A DNA stretch of 44,668 bases, taken from contig JAAYJQ010000030.1 of the NCBI GenBank assembly GCA_012522855.1, positions 1-44,668 of the forward strand, in the 5' to 3' direction. Shown in pieces: positions 33,697-41,737 of this stretch (position 1 is the first letter of the stretch; every line of letters begins with the position of its first letter). Under the pieces are notes generated by a model that saw only the letters and a program-made list of their open reading frames with translations, had not been told where the DNA came from and ran no database searches. The position numbers and the translations under genes are program-made. The DNA comes from Bacteroidales bacterium. GTDB taxonomy: Bacteria > Bacteroidota > Bacteroidia > Bacteroidales > UBA932.

Positions 33697-35340
33697 TTAT
33701 TTATACAAGAACCGCTTGATGCTCAATTTCGGCGTCTTTTCGAAAGGATGCTCGACCACCTCCACCTTCATCAACTGGCTGTAGTTGGGAAGCACCTTGT
33801 TCGACAGGATCCGGATACGGTCGGGGACGTCCGCGATATCTTCGGTATCCAGGCCGTCCTCCGCCATGGCCTCTTCGTCCAGATAGACGAGGGCGACCAA
33901 CTTCGACGCCCGGTCCACCACCACCGACTCCAAGACATAGGGCTGGTTGTTGACCACCGCTTCAACTTCTTCCGGATAGATGTTCTGCCCGGAGGGACCG
34001 AGGATCAACGATTTGCTGCGGCCCTTGATGAAGATGTTGCCATCGGCGTCTATGATGCCCAGGTCGCCGGTGCGGAGGTATCCGTCTTCCGTGAACGCAT
34101 TTTCGGAAGCCTCGGGATTCTTGTAGTAGCCGATACAGATGTTGTCCCCCTTCGCCTGGATTTCGCCGGCGATGTGCTCGGGGTCGTCGGAATCAATGCG
34201 CACGGTAGCGCAGGTCACCGCCTTTCCGCAGGAACCGGGCACATAGTCCTTGTTGCTCACGTAGGCCAGAAGCGGGGTCGCCTCCGTCATCCCGTAGCCG
34301 ACCATGTACGGAAGTTTGATCTTCTGAAACCACTTCTCAACCTCGGGATTGACCGGCGCCCCACCAAGGATGATCTCGCTGACATTGCCCCCGAAGGCAG
34401 ACATCAGCCCGTCATGGATCTTTTTGAATATGAGGTTGTTGATGCCGGGAATCTTAACAGCGAGCTTCACAATGGGCTTGTCCAGAATCGGTTTGATCTT
34501 CGACTTGAAGATCTTCTCTATCACCAGCGGAACGGTAATGAGCTGGTAGGGCTTCACCTCCTGAAAGGCCCGCATCAGCAAGGAAGGCGTCGGCGTCTTG
34601 CCGAGCCAGTAAACCGAAGTCCCGTTGCAGAGCGGATAGATGAATTCCGTCACGAGACCGTACATGTGGGCCATCGGAAGCATCGATACCATCTTGTTTT
34701 TGTCCGAAGTCGGACGGTTCTCCTGGCTGTACTCGATCGTCGCGCAGAAGTTCCGGTAGGTCAGCATGACCCCCTTCGGGTTGCCCGTCGAGCCGGAAGT
34801 GTAGTTGATCACGGCCAGATCGTCCATGTTGTCGGTCGGATAGACCACGTCATCCGGCCCGAATCCGTCGGGATACTTTTCAGCAAGCAGCTTGTCCACG
34901 TTCTCCCAGACCCGGACGATTTCATCCTCGGAACTATAGAGGAGCGTCCAAGTGTCGATGTCCATCACAAACTTCACATTGGGCATGTTCTTGATATTCA
35001 ACTTCGCCCACTTGTCCGCGCCCGTGAACAGAGCGATACTGTCGGAATGGTGGACCAAATTCTCGATGCTCTCGTAAGTGAAGTCCGCGAGAATCGGAAC
35101 AATCACAGTTTCGTAGGTGTTTACGGCCACGTAGGTCATGCCCCACCGGGCCCCGTTCCGGGCACAGAGCGCGATATGATCACCTTTCTTCAGGCCGATT
35201 TTATCAAAGAACAAATGGAATTTCTCGACCTGAGTCGCCATCTGCCCGTAGGTGAAGGACTCTCCGTCGATCGTGTTCAGCGCCGATTTATCCCAATACT
35301 TCCTGGTCGCGTTCTGCAACCTCGCCAAATAATGTACCAT
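33697..35340 (-). CDS. Long-chain acyl-CoA ligase (AMP-binding)
   Basis: 547 residues. Members activate fatty acids as acyl-adenylates and transfer them to CoA. The P-loop is INYTSGSTGNPKGVML (residues about 178-193); YGMTEATPLLAY is the adenine motif; GYLRTGDLGIIDADGNIFIKGR holds the conserved Asp and hinge; and SIKRFLYK at the end provides the C-terminal Lys region. The closest type is FadD/long-chain ligase of Bacteroidota, peripheral at the inner membrane. Substrate chain length cannot be read. It has tandem -7 elements upstream and a strong terminator downstream, and stands alone. Confidence 0.92.
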   Translation of the reverse strand: MVHYLARLQNATRKYWDKSALNTIDGESFTYGQMATQVEKFHLFFDKIGLKKGDHIALCARNGARWGMTYVAVNTYETVIVPILADFTYESIENLVHHSDSIALFTGADKWAKLNIKNMPNVKFVMDIDTWTLLYSSEDEIVRVWENVDKLLAEKYPDGFGPDDVVYPTDNMDDLAVINYTSGSTGNPKGVMLTYRNFCATIEYSQENRPTSDKNKMVSMLPMAHMYGLVTEFIYPLCNGTSVYWLGKTPTPSLLMRAFQEVKPYQLITVPLVIEKIFKSKIKPILDKPIVKLAVKIPGINNLIFKKIHDGLMSAFGGNVSEIILGGAPVNPEVEKWFQKIKLPYMVGYGMTEATPLLAYVSNKDYVPGSCGKAVTCATVRIDSDDPEHIAGEIQAKGDNICIGYYKNPEASENAFTEDGYLRTGDLGIIDADGNIFIKGRSKSLILGPSGQNIYPEEVEAVVNNQPYVLESVVVDRASKLVALVYLDEEAMAEDGLDTEDIADVPDRIRILSNKVLPNYSQLMKVEVVEHPFEKTPKLSIKRFLYK

Positions 35341-35373
35341 AGCGTTCTAATCAATGTATTATTTCCTGATCAT

Positions 35374-35404
35374 CAAAAATATCACAAATTTATCCGGAAA
35401 GCAA
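35374..35404 (-). promoter_or_regulatory. Promoter of the acyl-CoA ligase gene
   Basis: On the minus strand TTG (35402-35404), 20 bases, TATTTTTG (35374-35381). A second -7-like TAAATTTG lies at 35385-35392. The divergent HAD gene has TATATTTG at 35417-35424, so both genes fire from within about 50 bases. Confidence 0.55.
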
Positions 35405-35449
35405 AGCGAATTTGCATATATTTGTAGAAAGTCCTTATTTGTGGTGAAA

Positions 35450-36289
35450 ATGAAGAAAAAGCCCATTGTCGCGCTGATCTACGACTTCGATGGAACGCTT
35501 TCCCCGGGGAATATGCAGGAGTTCGGCTTCATCCAGGCCATCGGCAAAACCCCCGAAGAATTCTGGAAAATCAGCGACGGAATCGCGCGCGGACAGGACG
35601 CGAGCAACGTGCTCTCCTACATGAAGCTGATGCTGGACGAAGCGTCCAAGAGCGGCATCAAGCTTCGCAGGAGCGATTTCCGCAAATTCGGGGCACACAT
35701 CCGTCTCTTCGAGGGCGTGAAGGAATGGTTCCGGATCGTCAATGAATACGGCGAAGCCCACGGTGTCAAGATCGAGCACTATATCAACTCCTCCGGACTC
35801 AAAGAGATCATCGAAGGCAGCCCCATCGCCGGAGCGTTCAAGCACATCTTCGCCTGCACCTTCCTGTACGACGAAAACGGCGAAGCCGAGTGGCCCGGCA
35901 TCGCTGTGGACTACACGGCGAAAACCCAGTTCATCTTCAAGATCAACAAGGGAATCTTCAGCGCGCGGGACAACAAGAAGGTCAACGAAAGCGTCGCGGA
36001 AGACAAAAAGCGGATTCCCTTCCAGCAGATGATTTACTTCGGGGACGGTGAAACCGACATTCCCAGTATGAAGATCGTGAACATGTTCGGAGGCAATTCC
36101 GTGGCCGTGTACAACCCGAAGTTCCCGGAGAAGAAAGCCTTCGCGCAGAAACTGCTCCGCCAGGGACGGGTCAACTTCATCACCCCGGCAGTCTACAGCA
36201 AGGAAAGCCGTACTTTTCGCGTAGTCTGCGCGATCATCGATAAGATCAAAGCCGACTGGGAACTGAAGCAGCTCGCCCGCTACCGCTAG
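35450..36289 (+). CDS. HAD-superfamily hydrolase
   Basis: 279 residues from ATG 35450 (MKKKPIVALI); in-frame codons further upstream overlap the promoter. Motif I is YDFDGTLSP (Asp12 nucleophile, Asp14), motif II is the Ser in YINSSGLKEII, a Lys region (KINKGIFSARDNKK) precedes motif IV, FGDGETDIPSMK. The cap and length match phosphoserine-phosphatase-like HAD proteins; the substrate is not known. The stop shares the palindrome CTAG (36286-36289) with the convergent mgsA stop. Confidence 0.88.
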   Translation: MKKKPIVALIYDFDGTLSPGNMQEFGFIQAIGKTPEEFWKISDGIARGQDASNVLSYMKLMLDEASKSGIKLRRSDFRKFGAHIRLFEGVKEWFRIVNEYGEAHGVKIEHYINSSGLKEIIEGSPIAGAFKHIFACTFLYDENGEAEWPGIAVDYTAKTQFIFKINKGIFSARDNKKVNESVAEDKKRIPFQQMIYFGDGETDIPSMKIVNMFGGNSVAVYNPKFPEKKAFAQKLLRQGRVNFITPAVYSKESRTFRVVCAIIDKIKADWELKQLARYR

Positions 36290-36777
36290 ACGCGCCGATG
36301 CTTGTAGGCATCGATTGAAGACGGGAGGATGCGCTTGTAGTCCGGATCGGTCAGCAACGGACTCGTCAGGATCAAATCCGACGAAGTCCGGTTTGTCGCG
36401 AACGCGACGTTGTACAGCGAAGCCAGACGGGTCAAGGCCGATACATCGTTCTGATGCCCCTGCACGATCAGGTTATCGCAGAAGAAGAACAACACATCGA
36501 TCCTGCCCTCCGCAATCATGGCACCGATCTGCTGGTCGCCGCCAAGGGGACCTGACAGCAGACAGGTAATCTTTCCTTCAAAGGGATAGGTGATCGTCCG
36601 CTTCGAGGTGGATTCGTCCAGCGTCACGATCGAGATATCCTCGATCAGTCTGCCGGTTGTCCCCGTCGCGAAGAGATTATGCCGGGACAGGGTGTCGGCG
36701 TTGTATTTGACCCATTCCATCATTTCCGCCTTTCTCCCGTCATGAGAGATCAAGGCGATATTCAGTTTTCGTTCCAT
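36286..36777 (-). CDS. mgsA: Methylglyoxal synthase
   Basis: 163 residues from ATG 36777 (MERKLNIALI); an ATG three codons upstream is also possible. The enzyme removes phosphate from dihydroxyacetone phosphate to make methylglyoxal, a bypass of lower glycolysis when phosphate is short. Motifs: ISHDGRK at the N terminus, ATGTTGRLI (phosphate loop), LLSGPLGGDQQIGAMIAEG with the catalytic Asp region, and FFCDNLIVQGHQNDVSALTR. It starts 9 bases after aguB, so it is the third gene of the aguA-aguB-mgsA unit. Confidence 0.95.
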   Translation of the reverse strand: MERKLNIALISHDGRKAEMMEWVKYNADTLSRHNLFATGTTGRLIEDISIVTLDESTSKRTITYPFEGKITCLLSGPLGGDQQIGAMIAEGRIDVLFFFCDNLIVQGHQNDVSALTRLASLYNVAFATNRTSSDLILTSPLLTDPDYKRILPSSIDAYKHRRV

Positions 36778-36786
36778 AATAATCAC

Positions 36787-37662
36787 TTATTTATATCGTT
36801 CAAGGATGTCTCCGTAGGCATCGATCCGCCGGTCCCGGAGGAAGGGCCAGCCGCGACGGACATATTCCGTCCGGTCCAGATCGAGATCAACCACCCGGAT
36901 CCCTTCTTCGTCCGTGCCGAACTGCGTCAGGATCTCTCCCTGCGGACCCGTCGCGAAGGAGGATCCCCAGAAGTCGATGCCGGCCGTGTGACCGGAAAGA
37001 TCGGCTTCGCGTCCGGTGCGGTTGACTGTGACAACGGGAAGCCCGTTGGCCACGGAATGGCCCCGCTGAACCAGTTGCCACGCGTTCCGCTGTATCTCCT
37101 GCTCTTCTTGCGAATCCGTTCCGACGCCTCCGATGGCCGTCGGATAGATCAGCAACCGGGCCCCGTTCAGCGCCATGATGCGGGCTGCCTCGGGAAACCA
37201 TTGATCCCAGCAGACCAGCACGCCGAGCGTCCCGACCGAAGTCCGAATCGGCTTGAACCCCAGGTCCCCGGGAGCGAAATAGAACTTTTCGTAGTAGCCC
37301 GGATCGTCCGGAATGTGCATCTTGCGGTACATCCCGGCAACGCTGCCGTCTTTTTCCAGCACGACGGCCGTATTGTGATAGAGGCCGGGCGCCCGCTTCT
37401 CGAACAGTGAAAGCACGAGCACGATCCCGAGCTCGCGGGCAAGCATTCCGAAGGTTTCGGTCGAAGGACCAGGGATGGATTCCGCGAGATCATACAAACG
37501 CGCTTCCTCTGTCTGACAGAAGTAGACGGAGTTGTGGAGTTCCTGGAGCACGACCAACCGCGCGCCCTGCTCCGCGCAGGCGCGGATGTGGCCGGAGAGC
37601 CGGGCAATGTTTTCAGGAATATCGGTTCCGCAGCGCTGCTGCACAAGTCCAATTTTCAACAT
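36787..37662 (-). CDS. aguB: N-carbamoylputrescine amidase
   Basis: 291 residues, nitrilase superfamily. It hydrolyses N-carbamoylputrescine to putrescine, carbon dioxide and ammonia. The catalytic triad is Glu in LVVLQELHNSVYF, Lys in MYRKMHIPDDPGYYEKFYF and Cys in VLVCWDQWFPEAARIMAL. PTAIGG and NRTGREADLSGHTAGIDFWGSSF are typical of the AguB branch rather than general amidases. It follows aguA by 22 bases, completing the agmatine-to-putrescine route. Confidence 0.94.
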   Translation of the reverse strand: MLKIGLVQQRCGTDIPENIARLSGHIRACAEQGARLVVLQELHNSVYFCQTEEARLYDLAESIPGPSTETFGMLARELGIVLVLSLFEKRAPGLYHNTAVVLEKDGSVAGMYRKMHIPDDPGYYEKFYFAPGDLGFKPIRTSVGTLGVLVCWDQWFPEAARIMALNGARLLIYPTAIGGVGTDSQEEQEIQRNAWQLVQRGHSVANGLPVVTVNRTGREADLSGHTAGIDFWGSSFATGPQGEILTQFGTDEEGIRVVDLDLDRTEYVRRGWPFLRDRRIDAYGDILERYK

Positions 37663-37684
37663 ATTCAGGGCATTTCAATGATTA

Positions 37685-38734
37685 CTAACGCAGCCATCCC
37701 TCCGGAAATTGCATGGTGACACAGTGCAGTCCACCATGGCCGGAAAGCAAAGGGCCGCAGTCCAGGACGATCACCTCCCGGTCGGGGAATGCGGAAGCAA
37801 GCCGCTCCCGGGCCACCTCGTCGCTCGGTTTCCCGACCCCCGGAACCAGAACGGCACCGTTGAGGATGAGGAAATTCGCATAGGAAGCCGGAAGCGGGCA
37901 TTCGTCAAGAAACATCTGTTCCGGTTTGGGAAGCGGTATCAGCCGATAAGGCTTGCCATCCAACGTCTTGAAAGTCTTCAGCTGCGCTTCCATCGCCTGC
38001 AAGGCAGCATAATCTGCATCTTCAGGATCGTCGCACCACAGATACGCGATCGTTTCCCGGTCGCAGAATCGAGCCAGGATGTCAATGTGGCCGTCGGTAT
38101 CGTCACCGGAGAGCTGCCCTTCGTCCAGCCAGAGGACCCGCTCCAGGCCGAAGGCGTGCTTCAATTCGCCTTCGATTTCTTCCTCGGTCAGGTATTCATT
38201 CCGATTGGCGCTAAGCAGACACTCGGAGGTCGTCATCAGGGTACCCGCCCCGTCACAGTCGATGCTGCCGCCTTCCAACACGAACGGACGCATGTCCACA
38301 CAGATCACATCCGATTCGAAGGCATTGTTGAAGAAGATGGTCTTGGTGATCCGGTTGTCCCGGTCGGCCGGCCATTTCAAGCCCCAACCGTTGAAAACGA
38401 AGTCATACAGGTACTTCTCCCCTTTTTCTCCGTAAACGGCGATTCCGCCGTGATCCCGTGCCCAGGTGTCGTTGATGGGACATTCCTGGAAGCGGATTTC
38501 GGACACATCCAGCACGAGACCGCTTCCATCCAAGATCTCGCGGATCCGCGCCTTCGCTTTCGAGGCATCGGCCGTGACGATCATCAATTTCTCGAAACGC
38601 TGGATGACGGAGGCAATGCGCACATAGCAGGCCTGCACTTGGTCCAGCGCGTACCAAGGCGTGCTCTCGTCGGGCCAGGTCAGCTGAACTCCGCTCTGTT
38701 TTTCCCATTCTGCCGGGAGTCTCATCTTGCTCAT
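37685..38734 (-). CDS. aguA: Agmatine deiminase
   Basis: 349 residues, a pentein-fold enzyme turning agmatine into N-carbamoylputrescine. Signatures: RLPAEWEKQSGVQLTWP at the start, NDTWARDHGGIAVY, FVLEGGSIDCDGAGTLMTTSECLLSANRN, GDDTDGHIDILARF (the His/Asp pair) and GHGGLHCVTMQFP with the catalytic Cys near the C terminus. With aguB next to it, the strain can make putrescine from agmatine, itself derived from arginine decarboxylation; the decarboxylase is not in the window. Confidence 0.95.
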   Translation of the reverse strand: MSKMRLPAEWEKQSGVQLTWPDESTPWYALDQVQACYVRIASVIQRFEKLMIVTADASKAKARIREILDGSGLVLDVSEIRFQECPINDTWARDHGGIAVYGEKGEKYLYDFVFNGWGLKWPADRDNRITKTIFFNNAFESDVICVDMRPFVLEGGSIDCDGAGTLMTTSECLLSANRNEYLTEEEIEGELKHAFGLERVLWLDEGQLSGDDTDGHIDILARFCDRETIAYLWCDDPEDADYAALQAMEAQLKTFKTLDGKPYRLIPLPKPEQMFLDECPLPASYANFLILNGAVLVPGVGKPSDEVARERLASAFPDREVIVLDCGPLLSGHGGLHCVTMQFPEGWLR

Positions 38735-38830
38735 AAGGAGTTTGCAAGTTACGACTTTTTTACGAAAATCCGAACAGAAACCCTATTCCGGCAAAGCGAC
38801 GCAAAGACACCCTGCACACAAGACAAAAAA

Positions 38831-38855
38831 GAAGCCGGCCCGCAGGGTCGGCTTC
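38831..38855 (-). terminator. Terminator of the OmpA gene
   Basis: On the minus strand GAAGCCG-ACCC pairs with GGGC-CGGCTTC (one G-U pair) around a 3-base loop, followed by six T (38825-38830). It lies 23 bases past the stop. Confidence 0.88.
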
Positions 38856-38877
38856 TCTGTGTAAAAGCAAGTCGGAA

Positions 38878-40059
38878 TTACTTCACGACCGCGATTCTGT
38901 TCTCAGCGGGAACCTCGAACTCGGCAATACCGCCAAGTGCCTCGATGGTCACATTCTCAGGGGCGAGACCGTATTTCTTGACAAGGAGATCCTTGACATA
39001 TTCGGCACGCTTCTGGGAGAGTTTCTGATTGAAGGCAGGCGTTCCGGTGGCGCTGTCCGCGGCACCCGTAACCTTCACCTTGCTGTCAGGAGTAAGGTTC
39101 TCGTTCGCATAGAGGGCGAGGTGAGCCTGCTCGCGCTTGGTCAGGTGGGACTTGCCGATGTCAAAGAAGAGTGTCGTCGGCATCGGCACGGACACGATCT
39201 TGTCGACGTAGACCGTCTCAGGCTTGCGGTTCTCGAGTTCGGAAACGCGGTTTTTCAGATTCGCGTTCTCCTTCTCAGCGTCGGAGAGCTTGGATTTGAG
39301 AGCGTTGTAGTCGGCCTCGGTGAAAGGAAGCACGGGAGGAGCCACGCTGGCGTAACGGTCAAAGTTCGAGCGGCCGAGGTTGAAGGTCAAACCGACGGTG
39401 GCGGACGGAAGGAGGGCGAAACGGTCGTAGCGCGTGTGCCGGCCGAGGATAATGTCCTTGGTGATCATGCCGGAAAGATCAACGATAAGGCCGACGCGGT
39501 CGCCGAGACGGAAGTCATTGATGAGACCGATGCCGGCGCCATATTCGTTGTCATAAAGTTCGTCACCCTTCACGGCAGGGGTACCGGATGCAAGCAGGTA
39601 ACCGAACTGGGCGTAAGGGATGAGATCCCAAGTCCGCGTCTCCTTGTACCCGCCGAAGGCGTTGGAGATGTTCCAGAGCACATCACCGTGGATGAAGGTC
39701 TGGGTAAACTTGTTGTCTTTGAACTGGGAAGTCAGATACTTCGTATTAGGCTCGTAGGAGTTCTGGAACCCCCTCCAGCCCAGACGCGCGCCCACTGAAG
39801 GGGTGAACCACTTGCCGATGCTGAGATCCGTAGCAATCCCGCCGAAAGGTTTGAAGTTCACATCACGATCCCGAATGGTATTGACTCCGACACCAACACC
39901 GATGAACCAGTTGTCACCGAGGCGATTTGTCAGATAAGGTCCCTGAACGACCCTTCCGTACTCGTCACGGTTGTTATTTTCCTGAGCATTAGCACTGAAA
40001 GAGAAACAAAGAAGGGTTGCGATCGCAACGGCTCCTAAAATGGTCTTGATTCTACTCAT
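38878..40059 (-). CDS. OmpA-family outer-membrane protein
   Basis: 393 residues. A signal peptide ends in FSANAQ. Residues about 30-255 form a barrel-type N-terminal domain (WFIGVGVGVNTI, SVGARLGWRGF, LIPYAQFGYLLA, ATVGLTFNLG). A coiled-coil linker (YNALKSKLSDAEKENANLK) leads to the OmpA C-terminal domain: TTLFFDIGKSHLTKREQAHL, VTGAADSATGTPAFNQKLSQKRAEYV, ending EVPAENRIAVVK. In the peptidoglycan motif GAADSATGT replaces the common GHTDxxG, a variant seen in major OmpA-like proteins of Bacteroidales. It is likely abundant, with a strong promoter far upstream (about 80 bases of leader) and a strong terminator. Confidence 0.93.
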   Translation of the reverse strand: MSRIKTILGAVAIATLLCFSFSANAQENNNRDEYGRVVQGPYLTNRLGDNWFIGVGVGVNTIRDRDVNFKPFGGIATDLSIGKWFTPSVGARLGWRGFQNSYEPNTKYLTSQFKDNKFTQTFIHGDVLWNISNAFGGYKETRTWDLIPYAQFGYLLASGTPAVKGDELYDNEYGAGIGLINDFRLGDRVGLIVDLSGMITKDIILGRHTRYDRFALLPSATVGLTFNLGRSNFDRYASVAPPVLPFTEADYNALKSKLSDAEKENANLKNRVSELENRKPETVYVDKIVSVPMPTTLFFDIGKSHLTKREQAHLALYANENLTPDSKVKVTGAADSATGTPAFNQKLSQKRAEYVKDLLVKKYGLAPENVTIEALGGIAEFEVPAENRIAVVK

Positions 40060-40141
40060 AGTTCAATAAATTAATAAATATAAAACTGCTTTAAAATATA
40101 TTACCATGCCATGGAACAACCGTACAAAACACGATAATGTT

Positions 40142-40171
40142 TAAAGTTAAGAATAAATCTTTAAACATCAA
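40142..40171 (-). promoter_or_regulatory. Promoter of the OmpA gene
   Basis: On the minus strand TTG (40169-40171), 19 bases, TAACTTTA (40142-40149), one base off consensus. It gives an AT-rich leader of about 80 bases, common for highly translated Bacteroidota genes. Confidence 0.5.
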
Positions 40172-40273
40172 ATTTTATGCAAAAAATCGCACCTTTTTTG
40201 TAACATTCGACGCATCTCTCATCTTTGACGCCTATCTTTGATAAGACAGGCAGGCGCGCGAGAAAAGAACGCA

Positions 40274-41383
40274 TCAAGATCCCTTCAATGTAAGTTTCAC
40301 CCTATGAATCAGTTTATGAAACGGCAAGGGATAGACATGGGAAGGGGCTATCGCCCCGAACAGAAAAGAACGCTTGACGGTAAGTTTGTACCGATGCCAC
40401 CGCCCCCTCCATAGCGTCTTGGGTTGGCCCTTCAACCTGTAAAACCCAAACTGTCCCCCGTTGAGAATATCTTCCATGAGCAGGCGCGGATAACGGTTTG
40501 GCTTGCCCAATTCAAAAGGAAAAATGTCAGGCGAAGCATTCAGGTAGGTGACGGCCAGTTGGGCGAAAATTCGCATCGGGCGCAGCAGATCGAATTTTTC
40601 AGTTAGTTTCAGCAGTTTTTCTTTCCGGATGCTGGTTTTATGGGCTTTTAAGAAAAGCAACCAGTCACAAAGTTGCCTCATGCCTGTTCCGGTATAAATA
40701 AAATGGCGGAACATGTGTTGAAAAATAAAGAAAGCATTCATTTCAGTAGGCAGTACTTGTATTGCTTTGCCTTCAATTTCAACTAAATCGAAGGACTGCT
40801 GTCCAATGATTTCATCCACTTCTTGTTGCAGCAGCCTGTCGTACTTTTTTCTCACGAAATAGGTTATCAGCCTGTGGTTCTCGATATGCGTATCCCCTAT
40901 GTTATAGCCTTGATGATGCGGAGACTCGACCTCCATCTCGTAGTTCATATCCTTAATCCACTGTTTGGCCTTCTCGTAATCTCCTTCCCGGTACAAAAAC
41001 AAGTCGATATCTCCCGGCGAACGATGCAACGGATCCGGATAATACAGGGCATTCCCCTGTCCTTTCAATAAAAGAAATTTTAAATCCAACGACCGATATA
41101 TCTCCGATATTTCAATCAGTTGTCGATTGAGCTTTCGATTGGCATCTTCAATATTTTCCATTTGAAGATAGGCACCGATCCGTAATTTCGAGGGTGGCTG
41201 AGACTCTTTCGGCAACCTCCTCACGGAAGAGGCCATCAGAGCATCTACGCTATGCATGCTTGCGTAACGGAAAACTTCTTTCCAAGTCTTCTCGTCAATG
41301 CTTGTGAAAAAGGTTGCCGCCGGGGAGACATCCCAAATAGCGGAACTCAGCAGTTCCAAAAATAGCGATTCGGATCTATTCAT
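40274..41383 (-). CDS. Nucleotidyltransferase-family protein (NTP_transf_5 type)
   Basis: 369 residues from ATG 41383, which overlaps the PqqD-like gene by 8 bases. The catalytic core is FLLLKGQGNALYYPDPLHRSPGDIDLFL: the LLKG helix and the GDIDLF metal-binding Asp pair are hallmarks of the uncharacterised nucleotidyltransferase group PF14907. Downstream are HIENHRLITYF and FIFQHMFRHFIYTGTGMRQLCDW, also family blocks. Relatives occur next to PqqD-like and HPr-kinase-like proteins in peptide- or polysaccharide-modification clusters; the acceptor is not known. It ends the four-gene unit that starts at 44110. Base composition is lower in G+C than in the genes to the left. Confidence 0.85.
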   Translation of the reverse strand: MNRSESLFLELLSSAIWDVSPAATFFTSIDEKTWKEVFRYASMHSVDALMASSVRRLPKESQPPSKLRIGAYLQMENIEDANRKLNRQLIEISEIYRSLDLKFLLLKGQGNALYYPDPLHRSPGDIDLFLYREGDYEKAKQWIKDMNYEMEVESPHHQGYNIGDTHIENHRLITYFVRKKYDRLLQQEVDEIIGQQSFDLVEIEGKAIQVLPTEMNAFFIFQHMFRHFIYTGTGMRQLCDWLLFLKAHKTSIRKEKLLKLTEKFDLLRPMRIFAQLAVTYLNASPDIFPFELGKPNRYPRLLMEDILNGGQFGFYRLKGQPKTLWRGRWHRYKLTVKRSFLFGAIAPSHVYPLPFHKLIHRVKLTLKGS

Positions 41384-41651
41384 CGTTCTCGATAACTCCG
41401 GCATCCTTTAATGCGTCAATCAATGCTTGAGCGTCAAGATAGGCCTGTTTGTGGTCGATCCCGTATTTGTTCATCAAGAGGGTGGCCCATTGTGTGATGG
41501 TGAATGCATTGTTCGCCGATTGTTCCACGAGATAAGCAGCCGATTCGTTGAGACTGATTACGCGGGAATAATTCAACTTTTCCCCTGTCTGGGTAACCAT
41601 GATGTGTTCATCTCCTATTTTGCGGAGGTGAATGTTTTTCTTGATGTTCAT
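41376..41651 (-). CDS. PqqD-like peptide-binding protein
   Basis: 91 residues from ATG 41651 (MNIKKNIHLRKIG), preceded by GAGCAG; ATG 41681 is an alternative. PqqD proteins form a winged-helix RiPP recognition element that holds the leader of a precursor peptide for its modifying enzyme. NYSRVISLNESAAYLVE is the characteristic central segment, and the C-terminal helices run through KQAYLDAQALIDALKDAGVI. Genuine pqqD clusters have a radical SAM protein; none is in the window. The coupling to a nucleotidyltransferase by an 8-base overlap suggests the two proteins work together. Confidence 0.82.
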   Translation of the reverse strand: MNIKKNIHLRKIGDEHIMVTQTGEKLNYSRVISLNESAAYLVEQSANNAFTITQWATLLMNKYGIDHKQAYLDAQALIDALKDAGVIENDE

Positions 41652-41737
41652 CTGCTCGCTATTTTTCTGTTCACTATTCATGAACCATGCCAATATAATA
41701 AATAATTGGGAGCATGCTGTTTCCAATCGTCTGGATG

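Noticed and set aside
33637..35427. A 596-codon plus-strand frame
   Set aside because: It is opposite the acyl-CoA ligase, whose motifs are all intact; the length reflects high GC content.
41376..41651. A pyrroloquinoline quinone biosynthesis cluster
   Set aside because: Only a PqqD-like protein is present; pqqA, pqqB, pqqC and the radical SAM pqqE are missing.
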